This document shows, in pieces, positions 60,945 through 64,000 of a stretch of 64,000 nt of DNA. The first letter of the stretch is position 1; the number at the start of each line of letters is the position of its first letter. The position numbers and the translations under genes are program-made. The DNA comes from JAJEAD01 sp964420925 (GTDB lineage Bacteria > Pseudomonadota > Gammaproteobacteria > HK1), in contig CAYQVB010000154.1 of the NCBI GenBank assembly GCA_964420925.1, forward strand, positions 1 to 64,000, in the 5' to 3' direction. Below the pieces are notes generated by a model. That model searched no databases and was not told where the DNA came from. It saw nothing but the letters and a program-made list of their open reading frames with translations.

Positions 60945-61991
60945 ATGGATCCTCCTGCAATCGTGCTCGAAGGCGTATGGAAAGTCTTCGGCGATCGAGC
61001 CGAGGAGGTCGTGGACCAGATTCGTCGCCACGATCTCAGCAAGCCGGAAGTCCTGGAGCGTTTCGACGCCGTCGTCGGGATCGCGGATGTCTCCTTTGAC
61101 GTCCGGCGCGGCGAGATCTTCTGCATCATGGGCCTGTCGGGGAGCGGCAAGTCGACCCTGGTGCGCCACGTCAACCGGCTGATCGAGCCGACCGCGGGCA
61201 CCATCACCCTGCTCGGCCAGGACGTGCTCGGTCTTTCGGAGGCCGAACTGCGTGATGTCCGGGCGAGGCAGGTCGGCATGGTCTTCCAGCACATGGCCCT
61301 CTTCCCGCACCGCTCGGTACGGGACAACGTGGCCTATCCGCTGGAGATCCGCGGCGAACCGAAGCTCCGCCGCTGGCAGGTCTCCCAGCGCATGCTCTCC
61401 ATGGTCGAGCTCGACGGCTACGAGGACCGCTTTCCCACCGAGCTCTCCGGCGGCATGCAGCAGCGGGTGGGGCTCGCCCGCGCACTCGCCTCGGATCCTG
61501 ACGTGCTCCTGATGGACGAGCCCTTCAGCGCCCTCGATCCGCTGATCCGCCGCCAGTTGCAGGACCAGTTCCTCGAGCTCTCCGAGCAACTGCACAAGAC
61601 GACGCTCTTCATCACCCACGATCTGGACGAGGCGATCCGGCTGGGGACCCGCATCGCAATCATGAAGGACGGGCGCATCGTCCAGATCGGGACGCCCGAG
61701 GATATCGTCACTCATCCCGCCGACGACTACGTGCGTGACTTCGTGAAGGACATCTCCAAGCTCAAGCTGGTCTTCGCCCATACGATCATGGAGCCGATCG
61801 CGGAGTACCGGACGAAACCCGGCGAGGACCTGGCTCAGGCACTGCGGACCTCCGAGGACACCGACCTCGACGGGCTGGTGGACCTCGCCATCACCACCGA
61901 GCATCCCATCGTCATCACCGATCGGGAGGCCAGGGACATCGGCGTCGTATCGAAGGACCGCCTGCTGCTGGGTATCCAGGGAGGCAAGTAG
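60945..61991 (+). CDS. proV: Glycine betaine/proline ABC transporter ATPase (ProV type)
   Basis: A 348-residue ATPase of the OpuAA/ProV family. GLSGSGKSTLVRHVNRLIEP (Walker A), ELSGGMQQRVGLARALASDP (signature) and VLLMDEPFSALDPLIRRQLQ (Walker B) are characteristic, including the Met of GGMQQRV. The usual ProV N-terminal segment is present. The C-terminal CBS-type regulatory portion is reduced compared with ProV of 400 residues (about 65 residues after the ATPase core). proW begins two bases after the stop. Confidence 0.95.
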   Translation: MDPPAIVLEGVWKVFGDRAEEVVDQIRRHDLSKPEVLERFDAVVGIADVSFDVRRGEIFCIMGLSGSGKSTLVRHVNRLIEPTAGTITLLGQDVLGLSEAELRDVRARQVGMVFQHMALFPHRSVRDNVAYPLEIRGEPKLRRWQVSQRMLSMVELDGYEDRFPTELSGGMQQRVGLARALASDPDVLLMDEPFSALDPLIRRQLQDQFLELSEQLHKTTLFITHDLDEAIRLGTRIAIMKDGRIVQIGTPEDIVTHPADDYVRDFVKDISKLKLVFAHTIMEPIAEYRTKPGEDLAQALRTSEDTDLDGLVDLAITTEHPIVITDREARDIGVVSKDRLLLGIQGGK

Positions 61992-61992
61992 C

Positions 61993-63561
61993 GTGTCCGC
62001 CGCCGCCGATTCCACCCCGGCTCCGGACCCCAATCGCCCGCCCGCTCCCGAGACTTCTCTCCCCGGCGCGGACCAGTCGGCCGCCATCCGCCGCTTTGCG
62101 GGCAAGGGCGTCGACTACTACGTCGGCCACTTCACCCGTATCCAGTCGAGCGGGGAGCGAGTCTGGTCCTTCAACTGGGCGGCGGCCTTCGGCGGCCCCT
62201 TCTGGGCGGCCGCGAGGGGCGTCTGGGGTTTCTTCTGGCTCTTCGTGATCCTCGAGCTGATCGCTCTCGTGCAGCTCGGACGCGGGCTGTGGGGGGATTT
62301 GGGCGCGGGCAAGGTTGCGGAGGCGGGCAAGCTGCGCGAGAAGGCGTCGGAGCTTGCCGAGGAGGCCGAGGCGGCCCGCAGCGCGGGCGACAGTATCGCG
62401 GACTCCCTTCAGGCGAGCTCGGACAACCTCGTCCGCGCCGCGGAAAGCGTGCTGCTGGAGGCGGAGCGCCTCGCGGCGGGAGCCGCGACCCTGGTCCTCG
62501 TCGGAACCGTCCTCTTTCTCGTCCTGCGCGTCGCGGCCGGATTCTTCGCAAACTCGCGCTACGAGAAGCAGTTTACCCGCTGGCGCACCGACAAGACGGT
62601 GCCCTCGGGTCTCCATCCCGTCAACGCGCTCGTCGGAGTCGTGCTCATCCTCGTCATGTATCCGGCGACGCTGTACCGATTCACCGCCTCGGCGCCGGAA
62701 CCGTGGATTACCGATGTACCCATCGGCAACGAGTACTACGCGGCGACCGCCACCGTGCTGGAGGACTGGTTCGATCGCAGCGCGGTGGCGGGGCAGGGCC
62801 TCTTCGACGGGATCACCGCCACCGTGCAGGGCTTCCTCAATGTGCTCGAGCTCATTCTCGTCGGCACGCCCTGGCCGGTGGTGATGCTCTTCTGGTTCAT
62901 CGTGGCGTGGCGGGTCGCGAACCTCCGGGTGGCAATCTTCTGTGCGGCCGCGCTCGCCTACTTCGGGTTTCTCGGCTTCTGGGAAACCACCATGGTGACC
63001 TTTGCCCTGGTGGGCGCGGCGGCCGCGTTCTGTGTCGTCATGGGTATCCCTCTGGGCATCTGGTGCGCGAAGAGTCCGCGTACCTACGCGGTGGTGCGGC
63101 CGGTGCTCGATCTCATGCAAACCCTGCCGCCATTCGTCTACCTCATTCCGATCATCGCGTTCTTCGGGACCGGCAAGGTCCCCGGCATCCTCGCCACCAT
63201 CGTGGTGGGCATGCCGCCGGTGGTGCGCCTGACCGCGCTTGGGGTGATGCATGTGGACCACCACGTGAAGGAGGCGGCCTACGCCTTCGGTGCGAGCAAG
63301 CGCCAGGTGCTCACGGGAGTGGAGCTTCCACTCGCCGCGCCCAGCATCATGACCGGGGTGAACCAGACCATCCTGCTGTGCCTCGCGATGGTGGTGATCG
63401 CGGCCCTGATCGGGGCGAAGGGCCTGGGTCAGGACGTGCTGGTCGCGCTCCAGTACGTGGCCAAGGGAGAGGGCCTCCTCGCGGGACTCGCGATCCTCTT
63501 CTGCGCGATGATCCTGGACCGCATCGTGCAGGGCCGCTTCCGGCGCGAGGATGACGCGTAA
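61993..63561 (+). CDS. proW: Glycine betaine/proline ABC transporter permease (ProW type) with extra N-terminal domain
   Basis: A 522-residue membrane protein. The canonical ProW permease core starts near residue 270 (VNVLELILVGTPWP region onward) and contains the GASKRQVLTGVELPLAAPSI coupling loop and LPPFVYLIPIIAFFG. The preceding 270 residues are unusual: DYYVGHFTRIQSSGERVWSF and NWAAAFGGPFWAAARGVWGF look like a DUF2628-type membrane domain. A predicted coiled coil (about residues 108-165, rich in Ala, Glu, Lys) and one more membrane helix follow. The extension may sense or regulate. Start GTG 61993. Confidence 0.92.
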   Translation: MSAAADSTPAPDPNRPPAPETSLPGADQSAAIRRFAGKGVDYYVGHFTRIQSSGERVWSFNWAAAFGGPFWAAARGVWGFFWLFVILELIALVQLGRGLWGDLGAGKVAEAGKLREKASELAEEAEAARSAGDSIADSLQASSDNLVRAAESVLLEAERLAAGAATLVLVGTVLFLVLRVAAGFFANSRYEKQFTRWRTDKTVPSGLHPVNALVGVVLILVMYPATLYRFTASAPEPWITDVPIGNEYYAATATVLEDWFDRSAVAGQGLFDGITATVQGFLNVLELILVGTPWPVVMLFWFIVAWRVANLRVAIFCAAALAYFGFLGFWETTMVTFALVGAAAAFCVVMGIPLGIWCAKSPRTYAVVRPVLDLMQTLPPFVYLIPIIAFFGTGKVPGILATIVVGMPPVVRLTALGVMHVDHHVKEAAYAFGASKRQVLTGVELPLAAPSIMTGVNQTILLCLAMVVIAALIGAKGLGQDVLVALQYVAKGEGLLAGLAILFCAMILDRIVQGRFRREDDA

Positions 63562-64000
63562 TGGCGACCCGCCCCGAGAGCGCCGCCCGCCCGGCTGCGA
63601 TGTCGCCGGGTTCCACCCTCGACCTCAGCGAGTCGATCAAGCAATTCTGCGGGGTGAATGGCGCCTACTACGCAAAGCAATTCACGCGAATCCAGTCCGC
63701 GCACCGGCCGGTGTGGTCTTTCAATTGGGCGGCCGCCCTCGCCGGGCCGCTCTGGGCCGGCGCCCGCGGCATGTGGGGAATCCTCTGCCTGCTCGCCATC
63801 CTGGAGCTTCTCGCCCTCGTCCCGCTCGGTCAGGGTCTGTGGAGTGACCTGGGCGCCAAGGAGCGTGCGCGGGTGGAGAAGCTCGAGCGCAACCACGAGC
63901 GCATGCTCGGCAAGGTGCAGAAGGCGACCGACGAGGGCAAGACGGATCGGGCCGCCTCGCTTCAGAAGAACGCCGACAATCTGGCGGGCGCAATCGTCAA
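63561..64000 (+). CDS. Second ProW-type permease paralogue, partial at window end
   Basis: ATG 63561 overlaps the proW stop (TAATG). The visible 146 residues repeat the N-terminal plan of the preceding protein: FCGVNGAYYAKQFTRIQSAH, then RPVWSFNWAAALAGPLWAGA, a membrane helix, and a charged coiled-coil segment (RVEKLERNHERMLGKVQKAT). So it is a tandem duplicate of the extended ProW. The frame is open at the right edge, and the permease core is expected beyond it. Confidence 0.85.
   Translation, partial: MATRPESAARPAAMSPGSTLDLSESIKQFCGVNGAYYAKQFTRIQSAHRPVWSFNWAAALAGPLWAGARGMWGILCLLAILELLALVPLGQGLWSDLGAKERARVEKLERNHERMLGKVQKATDEGKTDRAASLQKNADNLAGAIV

Noticed and set aside
1..64000. tRNA or rRNA genes, CRISPR arrays, insertion sequences, prophage, replication origin
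   Set aside because: I looked for regularly spaced repeats, transposase, integrase or capsid proteins and obvious tRNA cloverleaf ends and saw none. A tRNA could still be missed by eye; tRNAscan-SE would settle that.

Overview
The window is a compact, high-GC (about two thirds G+C by eye) proteobacterial chromosome segment. It has no rRNA or tRNA that I could see, no CRISPR array, no insertion sequence and no phage module. A CueR-type MerR regulator, dtd, a high-potential iron-sulfur protein (HiPIP), a FixL/FixJ-like oxygen two-component system, an FNR-like regulator and short REP-like intergenic repeats together suggest a heterotrophic Gammaproteobacterium or a related marine or halophilic proteobacterium. 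The phylum is a reasonable inference; nothing narrower can be defended from sequence alone.

Layout. 1-2.7 kb: an XRE regulator with a leaderless-looking promoter and an operator over its -10 box, a conserved partner of unknown function, and a frameshifted Uma2 nuclease gene. 2.8-9.8 kb: a complete Liv-type ABC importer (binding protein, LivH, an N-terminally extended LivM, LivG, LivF) and a proline racemase family enzyme. 10-18.7 kb: a CueR-like regulator, a DUF1097 membrane protein, a Rieske oxygenase, dehydrogenases, a methyltransferase, dtd and a DUF45 metallopeptidase. 18.8-27.6 kb: enoyl-CoA hydratase, two flavin amine/amino acid oxidases, a methylmalonyl-CoA epimerase-like VOC protein, acyl-CoA dehydrogenase and a giant fused 2-ketoacid:ferredoxin oxidoreductase.

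27.9-29.0 kb holds the most striking gene: an AhpD/CMD-family protein whose frame is interrupted by one TGA exactly where the second redox cysteine of the CxxC belongs. The frame continues with the rest of the motif, and a bacterial SECIS-like hairpin follows the TGA. I annotate it as one selenoprotein. 29.2-38.4 kb: an agmatinase-like ureohydrolase, a PhyH dioxygenase, then a sugar-acid module (SMP-30 lactonase, enolase-superfamily dehydratase, Pot-type ABC importer without its ATPase, SDR dehydrogenase, DapA-family aldolase). 38.6-42.2 kb: AlkD-like protein, RidA, an AIR-synthase/HypE-like protein and a secreted EEP-family nuclease or phosphatase.

42.2-46.9 kb is an oxygen and redox island: FNR-like regulator, HiPIP, stand-alone receiver, FixJ, FixL with the heme-PAS His/Arg residues conserved, and hemerythrin. 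47-52.5 kb: SulP transporter, small membrane protein, NDP-forming acyl-CoA synthetase, fatty acid desaturase. 52.8-64 kb is a quaternary-amine theme: a non-pyrrolysine MttB homologue, a flavin oxidoreductase, a DUF3830 protein, an Asp/Glu racemase-like protein, a PAAT-type ATPase and permease, and a ProX/ProV/ProW uptake system. ProW carries an extra N-terminal DUF2628-like domain and is followed by a second, tandem paralogue cut by the window edge.

The general picture is an organism that imports and demethylates or deaminates methylated amines, betaines, amino acids and sugar acids. A recurring structural theme is a strong hairpin just downstream of each substrate-binding-protein gene in all three importer operons.
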